In this document: piece after piece, positions 1-7,975 of the stretch
How the letters are laid out: each line of letters begins with the position of its first letter
Numbering within the stretch: the first letter of the stretch is position 1
Origin: Streptococcus mitis
GTDB taxonomy: Bacteria; Bacillota; Bacilli; Lactobacillales; Streptococcaceae
Reading direction: 5' to 3'
Assembly (NCBI RefSeq): GCF_946190375.1
Contig: NZ_CAMIAF010000013.1
Coordinates: 1-64,000 of the forward strand
DNA length: 64,000 nucleotides
The notes under the pieces: generated by a model
The model's input: the letters and a program-made list of their open reading frames with translations, nothing else
The model's database searches: none
What the model was told of the DNA's origin: nothing
Translations under genes and position numbers: made by a program

Positions 1-460
1 ATCTATACTCACGTATCTCATTCAAAACAAAAAGAAATACTTAGTTCTTTTAATCCTGTATCAGCGATTCATTCTGATAAAAAATGAACACTCATTAAAC
101 ACACTTGTTTCATATATTTATAATTGTTTTACTATATCCTAATAAGCATTGATAGTATAGTATATTGAAACAAAATATGCAAAAATATATTAGGGTAGTC
201 AAATTAATTTCTAGAAATGTTTTAGCAACCGCAGTGTACTATTATAGATTCAATCTGTTTCATATCCCAACTTTAAAAACTTTTAGAGTAACAATTGTTT
301 TATGTTTTAAAACCATATCTCCTCGAAGGTTTAATACAATTTTCAGTTACTTGTAGAGCTAGACATGATACCTCTCATTTTTATATGAAGTATTTAATAA
401 AAAGGAGTATAATAACTTTAAAACTAATTACATGTATATCAATAAGGAGATCAAGTCTTT
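1..460. other. Intergenic region with no convincing gene
   Basis: AT-rich stretch at the left edge. The two short reading frames in it (about 62 codons each) overlap, have no convincing ribosome binding site and show no recognisable protein character. The last 25 bases hold the AAGGAG site used by the ABC transporter gene that starts at 461. Confidence 0.5.
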
Positions 461-2008
461 ATGCTGAGAAGATTTGTTACTAAGAACCACCTCTTACTTT
501 ACTTCTTTTCTATTGGCATTACTTGGCTGGAAGCGATTATCACGCCAGCCCTTGTTCAGAACATTGTTGCTAGTTTTACCAATCAAGAACTAGGCCTTCT
601 TTGGAAAGTTTTGATTTTAGGAATCCTTGGTAATCTCATCCTCTTGCTAGGCTTGGCTGGAAAACGCTATTACTACGCCCGTCTGATTACTGATTTCAAA
701 TATGGAATCAAGAGTGCTATTTTCAAACGGTTTTTAAATAGTTATGAGATTGATGAAAAGGATATTTTGTCCGACCTAGAAAACGACGTCAAGCAACTAG
801 AAGAAAGCTATATTGAGCCAACGGTTATCATTATGTCTTCTCTTGGCTTCACCACTGTGTCCATTCTCTATGCCCTGTGGACCAACTTTTATCTGGGCTT
901 GATTTTCATCCTCTTCTACTCCTTTCCTGTCCTCTGCAGTGCTATCGGATCCAAGCGCTTGGATTCACTTTCTGAAAAGCGGTCAACTATTAACCAGAGC
1001 TACTTATCAAGCTTGACAAATTTTATTGGCGGTAGCCAACAAATTCGCCATTATCAGGGACAAGACTTCTTTTTTGTTCGCTACCAAAAGCAATTACAAA
1101 CCAGTCTGGATGCCGAAATCAACTATGAAAAGCAACGCACTTTAAACAGTCTCTTGATCAATAGCATCGATGCCTTTTGTTCCGTCACACCTATCGTAAT
1201 CGGTGGCTTTATGACCTACTATAATTATTTAGATGCGGCGAGTTTTGTGGCTATCTATCTTGTTTCCCATAATATCGGCTATCAATTCCAAGAGTTGGCT
1301 TACTTTACCAACACCCGAAAAGCGACTCGAACTCTTCTCAACAAATACCAAAAACTTTTGAGCCAGTCTGACTCCATCTCGCCTAGAAACATAGAAAATA
1401 TTTTCCCTATCCAACTTGACAGCATCTCCCTAGAAAAAGAGGGAAATAGCCTCCTGTCTCCGATTTCCATGCACATCAAGCAAGGAGAAAAAATCGCCAT
1501 TATCGGGGAAAGTGGCTCTGGTAAGACGACACTACTCAATATCATTCATGGAGAAGAGATACCGACAAGTGGACAGATTAGCTTTGCTGGTCAAAACCTG
1601 TCACGTAAAGAAATCACAAGCTTTAGTTCCTATATCCTCCAAGATAGCCATTACTTTGACACGCTATCTCTGGAAGACAATATCCTTCTAGGACTGGATA
1701 AAAAGGAGGAACGTTTAACCCATATCCTCAAAAAAACAGGATTAGAACATTTGAAAAATCGAACGCTCAGCAGAGATAGTCTGTCTGGTGGCGAGAAACA
1801 ACGCCTAGAAATCGCTCGCGCCCTCTACCATGATAGCCAACTCATCTTAGCCGATGAGATTAAGGCCAATCTTGACTTGGAAAATAGCAGAAAGATTAGT
1901 GAATTGCTCTTCTCCCTACCTCAAACAGTTATTGAAGTCATTCACCACTACACAGAAGAAGACTTAAAACACTATGACCAAGTCATTCTCCTAAGCAAAG
2001 AAAAGTGA
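461..2008 (+). CDS. ABC transporter, fused membrane and ATPase domains
   Basis: A 515-residue half-transporter: an N-terminal exporter-type membrane domain with about six hydrophobic segments (roughly residues 10-300), then a nucleotide-binding domain. Walker A GESGSGKTT lies near 348-356, the signature LSGGE near 441, and the Walker B motif ends in LILADE near 462-467, so the catalytic Glu is present. A switch His follows in the IHHYTEED segment. The start at 461 has AAGGAG about ten bases upstream. It stands alone, with no partner ABC gene and no accessory gene, and is closed by a bidirectional terminator. Members of this family export peptides, lipids or drugs as homodimers. Nothing here identifies the substrate. 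Confidence 0.8.
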   Translation: MLRRFVTKNHLLLYFFSIGITWLEAIITPALVQNIVASFTNQELGLLWKVLILGILGNLILLLGLAGKRYYYARLITDFKYGIKSAIFKRFLNSYEIDEKDILSDLENDVKQLEESYIEPTVIIMSSLGFTTVSILYALWTNFYLGLIFILFYSFPVLCSAIGSKRLDSLSEKRSTINQSYLSSLTNFIGGSQQIRHYQGQDFFFVRYQKQLQTSLDAEINYEKQRTLNSLLINSIDAFCSVTPIVIGGFMTYYNYLDAASFVAIYLVSHNIGYQFQELAYFTNTRKATRTLLNKYQKLLSQSDSISPRNIENIFPIQLDSISLEKEGNSLLSPISMHIKQGEKIAIIGESGSGKTTLLNIIHGEEIPTSGQISFAGQNLSRKEITSFSSYILQDSHYFDTLSLEDNILLGLDKKEERLTHILKKTGLEHLKNRTLSRDSLSGGEKQRLEIARALYHDSQLILADEIKANLDLENSRKISELLFSLPQTVIEVIHHYTEEDLKHYDQVILLSKEK

Positions 2009-2030
2009 TAGTCTATAAAATACGATTTTA

Positions 2031-2060
2031 AAAAGCAAGGAACCCAAATTCCTTGCTTTT
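2031..2060. terminator. Bidirectional terminator between ABC gene and lrgB
   Basis: AAAAGCAAGG and CCTTGCTTTT form a ten-pair stem around a ten-base loop, with A and T runs on both sides. It can end both the rightward ABC transcript and the leftward lrgAB transcript. Its right arm abuts the lrgB stop codon. Confidence 0.8.
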
Positions 2061-2755
2061 TAACTCAATATCAAACTGGCTACAATAGGACTGACAAAGA
2101 CATAGAGAATACCGGTAACACCGATAGCCAAGCCACCCATAGCTCCTGCTACAGAACCGTATCGAAAGGCTGTTCCTGTTCCGACTGCATGGCCTGTTCC
2201 ACCGAGGGAAAGCCCAACTGCTACTGGATCGTCAATTTTCAACCACTTCAAAAGGGTTGGTCCGATAACACTGGTTAAAATCCCAGTCGCCACTACAACA
2301 ACCAAGGTCACGGTGGTCAAGCCTTGCAATTTTTCTGTAATTCCCACTGCCATAGCGGTTGTCACTGACTTAGGAAAGAGAGAAATGGCTAGGAAAAAGT
2401 CCATGCCAAAGATTTTAGCCACAAGGGCTGTGAAAGAGGTATTAACCACTACAGCTAACAGACTTCCAAAGAGAATACTACGAGCATGGTGCTTCATCAA
2501 GTGAAAACTCTTGTAAAGCGGAATCCCTAGAGCCACGGTCGATGGGACAATCAAGTTATTCAGATAAACCCCACCTTGGTAGTAATCTTGGTAAGAAATC
2601 CCCGTCACCTTTAGAAAGATAATAATGAAAACAGCTGACAAAAGCAAGGGCGTTGTCAATGGATGAGGAAAACGTCTGTAAATCAGCATTCCCACTAGAT
2701 AAGCTAGGATAGACAGGGCAAGCCCGAACAGGGGATTAGAAACAAATTCACTCAT
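2060..2755 (-). CDS. lrgB: LrgB/CidB family membrane protein
   Basis: A 231-residue, almost wholly hydrophobic protein with about seven membrane segments. The LrgB-family glycine-rich stretch around LSLGGTGHAVGTG lies in the C-terminal third. LrgB partners the holin-like LrgA and is linked to murein hydrolase control, cell lysis and, in some streptococci, pyruvate uptake. Its ATG overlaps the end of lrgA by four bases, so the pair is translationally coupled, and a GGAG site lies in the lrgA tail. No LytS/LytT genes are nearby. CidB is the alternative name, because sequence alone does not separate the two. Confidence 0.8.
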   Translation of the reverse strand: MSEFVSNPLFGLALSILAYLVGMLIYRRFPHPLTTPLLLSAVFIIIFLKVTGISYQDYYQGGVYLNNLIVPSTVALGIPLYKSFHLMKHHARSILFGSLLAVVVNTSFTALVAKIFGMDFFLAISLFPKSVTTAMAVGITEKLQGLTTVTLVVVVATGILTSVIGPTLLKWLKIDDPVAVGLSLGGTGHAVGTGTAFRYGSVAGAMGGLAIGVTGILYVFVSPIVASLILS

Positions 2756-3126
2756 TTGGCATCTCCTTTCTCATAATCTCCCTCAAATCGTCTCTTGATA
2801 AACTGAACCACCAAGGCAATAAGGATAATATTAATAACAGCCGCAAAAAAGACAATCAAAACAATTGGCAAAAGATAGGGAGCAATCACATCAAACTTTT
2901 CCATAATTCCCACTGCTGGTGGTAAAAAGAGAATGGTCATATTGGCCAGCAAGAAATTCCCGACCATGTTGACATGCCTTGTTCTCAGCCACTTGAATTG
3001 TAGGGCTAGAAAAAGAATAATCAAACCGATAATACTGCCTGGGATGGGCAAATGAAAGAAACTAGAGATTCCCTCTCCGATTAGAGAAATCACAAAGAGA
3101 ATCATTAATTGAACATATAATTTCAT
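2752..3126 (-). CDS. lrgA: CidA/LrgA family holin-like protein
   Basis: A 124-residue protein with four predicted membrane segments and the family pattern GEGISSFFHLPIPGSIIG near the N-terminus, typical of CidA/LrgA. I place the start at the internal ATG at 3126 (MKLYVQ), which has GGAG six bases upstream. A start ten codons earlier lacks a site. These small proteins resemble holins and affect autolysis and biofilm behaviour. The gene leads a two-gene leftward operon with lrgB. The spacer to the right is shared with the divergent marR promoter. Confidence 0.8.
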   Translation of the reverse strand: MKLYVQLMILFVISLIGEGISSFFHLPIPGSIIGLIILFLALQFKWLRTRHVNMVGNFLLANMTILFLPPAVGIMEKFDVIAPYLLPIVLIVFFAAVINIILIALVVQFIKRRFEGDYEKGDAK

Positions 3127-3292
3127 CCTATACTCCACGAAATAGACTTCTTGCATACCAGTTTACTCTTTTTTCAGAAAATTTCAAGGAAATGCACAAG
3201 AGTCATTAAAAATTAGAGAGGAAAGGGGATACAAACAATTCTTGACTTGTGAAAACAGGCATGATTTAGGATAAAGGATGCCTGCGTCTTTC

Positions 3293-3336
3293 TTGCCAGC
3301 TCTTTTGAAAAGTAGTATAATTATTGCATGCGCAAT
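3293..3336 (+). promoter_or_regulatory. marR promoter with 14-bp palindromic operator
   Basis: A -35 TTGCCA (3293-3298) and -10 TATAAT (3316-3321) are 17 bases apart. Directly after the -10, across the likely start point, lies the palindrome ATTGCATGCGCAAT (3323-3336). Almost the same palindrome recurs at 3807-3820 in front of the next gene, so autorepression by the MarR protein encoded just downstream is the simple reading. Confidence 0.65.
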
Positions 3337-3408
3337 CATCTTGTGATATAGAGACTGTCCGTAAATGGACTTTCTTCTATTTATAACTCTAAAAAGAAAG
3401 GAGATACT

Positions 3409-3789
3409 ATGACCTATTTGGAAAAATGGTTTGACTTCAATCGGCGTCAGAAAGAAATTGAAAGTCTCTTGGAAGAGACAATTGCCCAGCAGAGCGAGCA
3501 AAGTCTGACCTTGAAAGAGTTCTACCTGCTCTACTATCTGGACTTGGCTCAAGAAAAATCTCTACGCCAGATTGACCTGCCAGATAAACTTCATCTGAGC
3601 CCGAGCGCTGTTTCTCGGATGGTGGCTCGCTTGGAAGCCAAAAATTGCGGTCTACTTAGTCGCAGATGTTGTGATCAAGATAGGCGCTCTAGCTTTATCT
3701 GCCTGACAGGTGATGGGCAAAAGACACTGGCCACTCTACAAAAAGCTGTCGAAGAAAGCTTGGAAACTGGTTTAGATTTCTTGATTTAA
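3409..3789 (+). CDS. MarR family transcriptional regulator
   Basis: A 126-residue protein with a winged helix-turn-helix at about residues 35-100, containing LSPSAVSRMVARLEAKN (recognition helix) and the wing DQDRRSSFICLT, both typical of MarR proteins. The start at 3409 has AAAGGAG upstream. It sits between two near-identical palindromes, one over its own promoter and one before the DUF4649 gene, so it probably represses both. Two adjacent Cys residues before the wing (RRCCDQD) are a visible candidate for redox sensing, in keeping with the thioredoxin gene two genes downstream. That link is inference and the ligand is unknown. Confidence 0.8.
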   Translation: MTYLEKWFDFNRRQKEIESLLEETIAQQSEQSLTLKEFYLLYYLDLAQEKSLRQIDLPDKLHLSPSAVSRMVARLEAKNCGLLSRRCCDQDRRSSFICLTGDGQKTLATLQKAVEESLETGLDFLI

Positions 3790-3806
3790 GATGATTTTTA
3801 AAAAAA

Positions 3807-3857
3807 GTTGCGTGCGCAATCATTTTTCTTGACATTCTCTTTTACAAGGAGTAAAAT
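3807..3857 (+). promoter_or_regulatory. Second MarR operator and promoter for DUF4649-trxA
   Basis: The palindrome GTTGCGTGCGCAAT (3807-3820) is followed by -35 TTGACA (3829-3834) and -10 TAAAAT (3852-3857) with 17-base spacing. It differs by two bases from the operator at 3323-3336. Its place just upstream of the -35 element could block or modulate polymerase binding. Confidence 0.65.
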
Positions 3858-3888
3858 AAAGTCATCATTAAACAAAGGAGTTTTAAAT

Positions 3889-4110
3889 ATGATTGAAATT
3901 ACCTATCTAGATGCCAGCAAGAACGAAAGAACTGTAACCTTCGATTCTTATGAAGACTTTGATCGTTCGCAACAAGCTTGCCTTATCGGCGTCGCAGACT
4001 ACTACCCTGTCCAAAAATTGACTTATAACGGTCATAATTTGGACTACCATGGGACTTACGGAGATGTCTTCTTCTATCTCATGAAACAAGATTTAAGCCA
4101 ATATAACTAA
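3889..4110 (+). CDS. DUF4649 family protein
   Basis: A 73-residue soluble protein, MIEITYLDASKNERTVTF at its start, matching the small streptococcal DUF4649 family in length and pattern. The true start is 3889, with AAAGGAG eight bases upstream, not an earlier in-frame codon. No catalytic motif is evident. It is followed after 16 bases by trxA and probably shares its mRNA, under a promoter carrying a palindrome shared with the upstream marR gene. Function is unknown. The pairing with thioredoxin suggests a role in redox balance, which is inference only. Confidence 0.7.
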   Translation: MIEITYLDASKNERTVTFDSYEDFDRSQQACLIGVADYYPVQKLTYNGHNLDYHGTYGDVFFYLMKQDLSQYN

Positions 4111-4126
4111 AAAAAGGAGAAATACA

Positions 4127-4441
4127 ATGGCAAAAGCAATTACAGATGCAACATTCGAACAAGAAACTAAAGACGGTTTGGTCTTGGTAGACTTTTGGGC
4201 AACTTGGTGTGGTCCATGTCGTATGCAAGGTCCAATCTTGGACAAATTGTCTGAAGAACTTTCAGAAGATGTCTTGAAAATCGTTAAAATGGACGTTGAT
4301 GAAAATCCAAACACAGCTCGTGTTTTTGGAATCATGTCTATCCCAACTCTTCTCTTCAAAAAAGACGGCCAAGTTGTGAAACAAGTTGCTGGTGTTCACA
4401 CAGCAGAACAAATCAAGGCTATCGTTGCTGAATTGAGCTAA
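4127..4441 (+). CDS. trxA: Thioredoxin
   Basis: A 104-residue single-domain thioredoxin. The active-site motif WCGPC is at residues 27-31, inside FWATWCGPCR, and the conserved cis-proline segment SIPTLLF lies near 73-79. It reduces protein disulfides in the cytoplasm, using electrons from thioredoxin reductase. The start has AAAAGGAG upstream. It is the last gene of a short operon with DUF4649 and is closed by a strong terminator at 4449-4480. Confidence 0.93.
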   Translation: MAKAITDATFEQETKDGLVLVDFWATWCGPCRMQGPILDKLSEELSEDVLKIVKMDVDENPNTARVFGIMSIPTLLFKKDGQVVKQVAGVHTAEQIKAIVAELS

Positions 4442-4448
4442 TCAAACG

Positions 4449-4480
4449 AGAGACCAAGTACTTGCTTTGGTCTCTTTTTT
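4449..4480 (+). terminator. Rho-independent terminator after trxA
   Basis: AGAGACCAA pairs with TTGGTCTCT around a short loop, followed by a T run. It lies eight bases after the trxA stop codon. Confidence 0.85.
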
Positions 4481-4488
4481 CTTGCCCT

Positions 4489-4605
4489 TTGCCATTTTTC
4501 AAAAAATATGCTAGACTGTAAGTAGAATATTACGATGTTTGGGACATGCCATCGCTAAAAAAAACCTTGACTTGGTATTTTTTAGCTCCCTCATGGGAGC
4601 TTTTT
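4489..4605 (+). promoter_or_regulatory. preQ1-I riboswitch and promoter for queCDEF
   Basis: The promoter is TTGCCA (4489-4494) / TAGACT (4512-4517) with a 17-base spacer. The aptamer is a five-pair stem CGATG/CATCG (4533-4537 and 4550-4554) closing a 12-base loop that ends in C. An A-rich tail follows, whose CCU (4565-4567) can pair with GGG in the loop (4541-4543). Loop length, tail and pseudoknot positions match the Bacillus queC preQ1-I aptamer. Downstream, CTAAAAAAAACC (4555-4566) can pair with GGTATTTTTTAG (4574-4585) as an antiterminator. This competes with the terminator AGCTCCC/GGGAGCT plus T5 (4584-4605). Bound preQ1 should sequester the tail and turn the operon off. Confidence 0.8.
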
Positions 4606-4642
4606 GCGTGCTCTGAACATTTCGCATTTTGGAAGGAGTACT

Positions 4643-5296
4643 ATGAAACGTCAATCAGCCTTGGTCGTCTTTAGTGGCGGTCAAGATTCCACAACCTGCC
4701 TCTTTTGGGCTAAAGAACACTATGAAACTGTCGAAGCTGTCACCTTTGCCTACGGCCAACGCCATCATCTCGAAATTCAAGTTGCTGAAGAAATCGCTAA
4801 GGAACAAGGCATTCGTCATCACATCTTGGATATGTCTCTGCTGGGACAAATCACTGAAAATGCCTTGACCTCTGATCTGGAGATTGAGCAAAAAGAGGGA
4901 GAAGTTCCCAATACCTTCGTTGACGGTCGCAACCACCTCTTTCTGTCCTTTGCGGCAGTTCTTGCCAAGCAACGAGGCATTAAAGACATCGTGACAGGTG
5001 TCTGCGAGACAGACTTCTCAGGCTACCCCGATTGTCGAGATGTCTTTGTCAAATCTCTCAATGTTACTCTCAACCTTGCCATGGATTACGACTTTGTTAT
5101 CCAAACGCCTCTCATGTGGCTGGACAAGGCTGAAACTTGGGAATTAGCTGACCAACTCGATGCCTTTGACTATGTTCGTGAAAAGACCTTAACCTGCTAC
5201 AATGGGATTATCGGAAGCGGCTGTGGAGATTGCCCAGCCTGCCACCTACGTCAACATGGTCTAGATGTTTATCTCTCACAGAAAGGAGAGAGCTAA
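4643..5296 (+). CDS. queC: 7-cyano-7-deazaguanine synthase QueC
   Basis: A 217-residue ATP-dependent enzyme that converts 7-carboxy-7-deazaguanine and ammonia to preQ0. The PP-loop SGGQDS is at residues 11-16, and a zinc site of four Cys lies at 185, 194, 197 and 200 (CYNG and SGCGDCPAC). I start at 4643, where AAGGAG precedes the ATG, rather than 13 codons earlier. It leads queCDEF, whose genes overlap or nearly touch, behind a preQ1-I riboswitch. The pathway makes the queuosine precursor preQ1 for tRNA wobble modification. Confidence 0.93.
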   Translation: MKRQSALVVFSGGQDSTTCLFWAKEHYETVEAVTFAYGQRHHLEIQVAEEIAKEQGIRHHILDMSLLGQITENALTSDLEIEQKEGEVPNTFVDGRNHLFLSFAAVLAKQRGIKDIVTGVCETDFSGYPDCRDVFVKSLNVTLNLAMDYDFVIQTPLMWLDKAETWELADQLDAFDYVREKTLTCYNGIIGSGCGDCPACHLRQHGLDVYLSQKGES

Positions 5297-5739
5297 TGTT
5301 TTTTGCACCCAAAGAAATCAAACAGGAAACTGGGGAGTCGCTTATCTACAATCCTTACAGAACCTTGGTATCAAAAGAGTTTACCTTTGATGCTGCCCAC
5401 CACCTCTTTCACTATGAAGGAAAATGCAAATCCCTTCATGGCCACACCTATCATCTGCAGATTGCTGTCAGTGGATTTTTAGATGAGCGGGGCATGACCT
5501 ACGATTTCGGAGACATCAAAGCCATCTACAAGAACTACTTAGAGCCCCATCTGGATCATCGCTATCTCAATGAAACCCTGCCTTATATGAACACGACTGC
5601 TGAAAATATGGTTTACTGGATTTTCCAAACCATGAGTCAAGAGTTGCCAGATGAACGCGGTCTCCGTTTGGAATACGTTCGCCTCTATGAGACTCCTACG
5701 GCCTTTGCAGAGTTTAGACGGGAGTGGTTAGATGACTAG
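5296..5739 (+). CDS. queD: 6-carboxytetrahydropterin synthase QueD
   Basis: A 147-residue PTPS-family enzyme turning dihydroneopterin triphosphate into 6-carboxy-5,6,7,8-tetrahydropterin, an early step of preQ1 synthesis. The zinc-binding His lie at residues 35 or 36, 48 and 50 (AAHHL and LHGHTY), and the catalytic Cys of the family is at 44 in EGKCKSLHGH. The ATG shares one base with the queC stop and sits behind the GGAGAG in the queC tail. Any longer N-terminus would lie inside queC. A GTP cyclohydrolase supplying the substrate is not in this window. Confidence 0.92.
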   Translation: MFFAPKEIKQETGESLIYNPYRTLVSKEFTFDAAHHLFHYEGKCKSLHGHTYHLQIAVSGFLDERGMTYDFGDIKAIYKNYLEPHLDHRYLNETLPYMNTTAENMVYWIFQTMSQELPDERGLRLEYVRLYETPTAFAEFRREWLDD

Positions 5740-6448
5740 GGAGCGTGTCCTCAAACTACCAGTTCTGGAAATTTTTGGCCCAACCTTTCAAGGTGAAGGC
5801 CGTGCTATCGGGCAGAAAACCATGTTTGTCCGCACTGCCGGTTGCGACTACCACTGCGACTGGTGCGACTCTGCCTTTACTTGGGATGGTTCTGAGAAAC
5901 CTACTCGCATGACTGCTGACGAGGTCATTGCTGCCTTGGATAAATTGGGGAGCTACGACTACGTTACCTTGTCTGGCGGAAATCCCGCTATCCTAGCAGC
6001 CAACATGGCTCAACTGGTCACCAAGCTCAAGGAACGTGGTGTCACCCTTGCTGTTGAAACTCAAGGCTCCCGCTGGCAAAATTGGTTAAAAGACATCGAC
6101 CAGGTCACTCTGAGTCCCAAACCTCCTTCATCTAAGATGGAAGTCAATTTCGAGACTTTAGACTTTATCGTTTCCCAACTGGATCCAGACAAGGTCACCT
6201 TTAAAATCCCTATCTTTGATGATGCCGATTTAGCCTTTGCCAAAGGGATTCAAGAACGCTACCAACCAGATGTTCTCTTCTTATCAGCAGGAAATCCTGA
6301 GCCCAAGGCTACAGGCAATATTGTCCAAGACCAACTGGACCGTCTCAAAGAACTCTGGGAACGCATCGCTGCTGACGATAGCTGGGGCAATGTCCGCGTC
6401 CTTCCTCAACTCCATACCCTCCTCTACGATAACCAACGTGGTGTTTAA
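5732..6448 (+). CDS. queE: 7-carboxy-7-deazaguanine synthase QueE
   Basis: A 238-residue radical SAM enzyme that contracts 6-carboxytetrahydropterin to 7-carboxy-7-deazaguanine. The cluster-binding Cys are C38, C42 and C45 in a CX3CX2C motif (GCDYHCDWCDSAF). The FQGEGRAIGQ segment just before is typical of QueE. It overlaps the end of queD by eight bases, indicating coupled translation. The order queC-queD-queE-queF covers all four enzymatic steps from the pterin to preQ1. Confidence 0.93.
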   Translation: MTRERVLKLPVLEIFGPTFQGEGRAIGQKTMFVRTAGCDYHCDWCDSAFTWDGSEKPTRMTADEVIAALDKLGSYDYVTLSGGNPAILAANMAQLVTKLKERGVTLAVETQGSRWQNWLKDIDQVTLSPKPPSSKMEVNFETLDFIVSQLDPDKVTFKIPIFDDADLAFAKGIQERYQPDVLFLSAGNPEPKATGNIVQDQLDRLKELWERIAADDSWGNVRVLPQLHTLLYDNQRGV

Positions 6449-6466
6449 GATTAGAAAGAAAAAATT

Positions 6467-6958
6467 ATGTCACAACAAGAAGAAATGAAAAACCTAAGCC
6501 TCCTCGGCAACAAAGAAACCAACTATATTTTTGACTATCAACCAGAAGTCCTCGAATCCTTTGACAACCGTCATGTGGAGAACGACTATTTCATCAAATT
6601 CAACTGTCCTGAATTTACCTCACTGTGTCCAATCACTGCTCAGCCAGACTTTGCGACCATTTATATTTCCTACATTCCTGACAAGCTCTGCGTCGAGTCA
6701 AAATCCCTCAAACTCTACCTCTTTAGCTACCGAAATCATGGGGATTTCCACGAAAACTGTATCAATACCATCGGGAAAGACTTGGTCAACTTGCTAGACC
6801 CTCGCTATTTAGAAGTCTGGGGAAAATTCACTCCGCGCGGTGGCATTTCAATTGACCCTTACTACAACTATGGTAAACCAGGAACTAAGTATGAAGGCTT
6901 GGCAGAACAACGCCTCTTCCAACACGACCTCTATCCAGAGAAAATTGACAACCGCTAA
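6467..6958 (+). CDS. queF: NADPH-dependent preQ0 reductase QueF
   Basis: A 163-residue short-form QueF reducing the nitrile of preQ0 to the aminomethyl of preQ1. The active-site Cys is C54 with D61 in the motif [10 protein letters not shown]. The family signature [16 protein letters not shown] lies at 77-92, followed by the HEN motif. It is the last gene of the operon, 18 bases after queE. A BOX repeat and a bidirectional terminator follow. The product preQ1 is the ligand of the riboswitch in front of queC, closing a feedback loop. Confidence 0.93.
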   Translation: MSQQEEMKNLSLLGNKETNYIFDYQPEVLESFDNRHVENDYFIKFNCPEFTSLCPITAQPDFATIYISYIPDKLCVESKSLKLYLFSYRNHGDFHENCINTIGKDLVNLLDPRYLEVWGKFTPRGGISIDPYYNYGKPGTKYEGLAEQRLFQHDLYPEKIDNR

Positions 6959-6963
6959 ACTCA

Positions 6964-7158
6964 TACTCAATGAAAATCAAAGAGCAAACTAGGAAGCTAG
7001 CCTCAGGTTGCTCAAAGCAATGCTTTGAGGTTATAGATAAGACTGACGAAGTCAGCTCAAAACACTGTTTTGAGGTTGTGGATAGAACTGACGAAGTCAG
7101 TGACCATATCTACGGCAAGGCAAAGCTGACGTGGTTTGAAGAGATTTTCGAAGAGTAT
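6964..7158 (-). repeat. BOX element (boxA, two boxB units, boxC)
   Basis: The left end ACTCAATGAAAATCAAAGAG matches boxC, and the right end GTGGTTTGAAGAGATTTTCG followed by AAGAGTAT is boxA read on the minus strand. Between them, two boxB-like units of about 45 bases repeat CAAAGCAATGCTTTGAGGTT and CAAAACACTGTTTTGAGGTT, each followed by AGACTGACGAAGTCAG or a close variant. BOX repeats are a hallmark of S. pneumoniae and its nearest relatives. Confidence 0.88.
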
Positions 7159-7162
7159 AATA

Positions 7163-7204
7163 CAAAAAAGCCCTGTTCCTCAAAACGAGGAGCAAGGCTT
7201 TTTG
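7163..7204. terminator. Bidirectional terminator between queF/BOX and aquaporin
   Basis: AAAAAAGCC...TTCCTC and GAGGA...GGCTTTTT form a stem with A and T tracts on both sides. It serves the rightward que operon and the leftward aquaporin gene, which ends nine bases on. Confidence 0.7.
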
Positions 7205-7212
7205 TGTTTCAA

Positions 7213-7881
7213 TTATTCTTCTGTTCCAAGGAAATTTTTAGCAACCAGTGCTGCAAGAATACCACCAACGATTGGGGCAAGGATGAAAATCCATACTTGT
7301 TGAAGGGCTGCACCACCTACCAAGACAGCAGGTGCCAAGCTACGAGCTGGATTTACTGAAAGGCCAGTAATGTTTAAGCCAACAAGGATCATGGCCATCA
7401 ATGACAAACCAATTACCAAACCAGCAATCGCGCCATTGCCCTTGCTTTCTGAAGTCACGGTCATGATAACCAAGACAAACAAGAAAGTTGCGATAACTTC
7501 AAATAAGAAACCACCAAAGACAGTGACACCGTTTGCCAAGGCATTTTCACCAAGGCTAGCAGTTGACATACCTGAATTCGCCAAGAGGAAGAAGACAGCG
7601 CCAGAAGCGATGAAAGCTCCAACAACTTGCCCAAGGATGTAGTTGACAAGCTCTTTTGATGTCAAACGTTTGTTTACAAACATAGCAATCGAAACTGCTG
7701 GGTTCAAGTGAGCACCTGAAACAGTTCCGATTGAGTAAGCAGCAACCACGATGGCTAAACCAAAGGCAAAGGCGATTCCAAGGTGACCTAGGCCATCAAG
7801 ACCATTTCCAAAAACAACAGCTCCTGTCCCAACGAACACAAGCATGAAAGTACCGATTAATTCAGCAACAAATTTTTTCAT
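7213..7881 (-). CDS. MIP family aquaporin / glycerol facilitator
   Basis: A 222-residue membrane channel with six hydrophobic segments and the two half-helix NPA motifs (LNPAVS at 60-62, VNPARS at 177-179). It conducts water or small neutral solutes across the membrane. The short length and the S/L residues around the second NPA are closer to aquaporins than to the longer GlpF proteins. A pneumococcal aquaporin at this chromosomal place has been linked with hydrogen peroxide handling, and the neighbouring thioredoxin fits a redox theme, which is inference. The start has AGGAGAAAG upstream and the gene is monocistronic. Confidence 0.85.
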   Translation of the reverse strand: MKKFVAELIGTFMLVFVGTGAVVFGNGLDGLGHLGIAFAFGLAIVVAAYSIGTVSGAHLNPAVSIAMFVNKRLTSKELVNYILGQVVGAFIASGAVFFLLANSGMSTASLGENALANGVTVFGGFLFEVIATFLFVLVIMTVTSESKGNGAIAGLVIGLSLMAMILVGLNITGLSVNPARSLAPAVLVGGAALQQVWIFILAPIVGGILAALVAKNFLGTEE

Positions 7882-7975
7882 TTTCTTTCTCCTTTTTTCA
7901 AAAACTAGATACTAGTCTATCAAAAGAGGGAAAGGGTTTCAAGAAAATTGATTGGAAAATCTGACTCGCTTTTTC

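Noticed and set aside
165-483. Two overlapping frames of about 62 codons at the left edge
   Set aside because: No ribosome binding site, no recognisable protein pattern, and they overlap each other in different frames in an AT-rich spacer.
4604-4642. Longer N-terminus for queC
   Set aside because: Its 13 extra codons overlap the riboswitch terminator, and AAGGAG points to the ATG at 4643.
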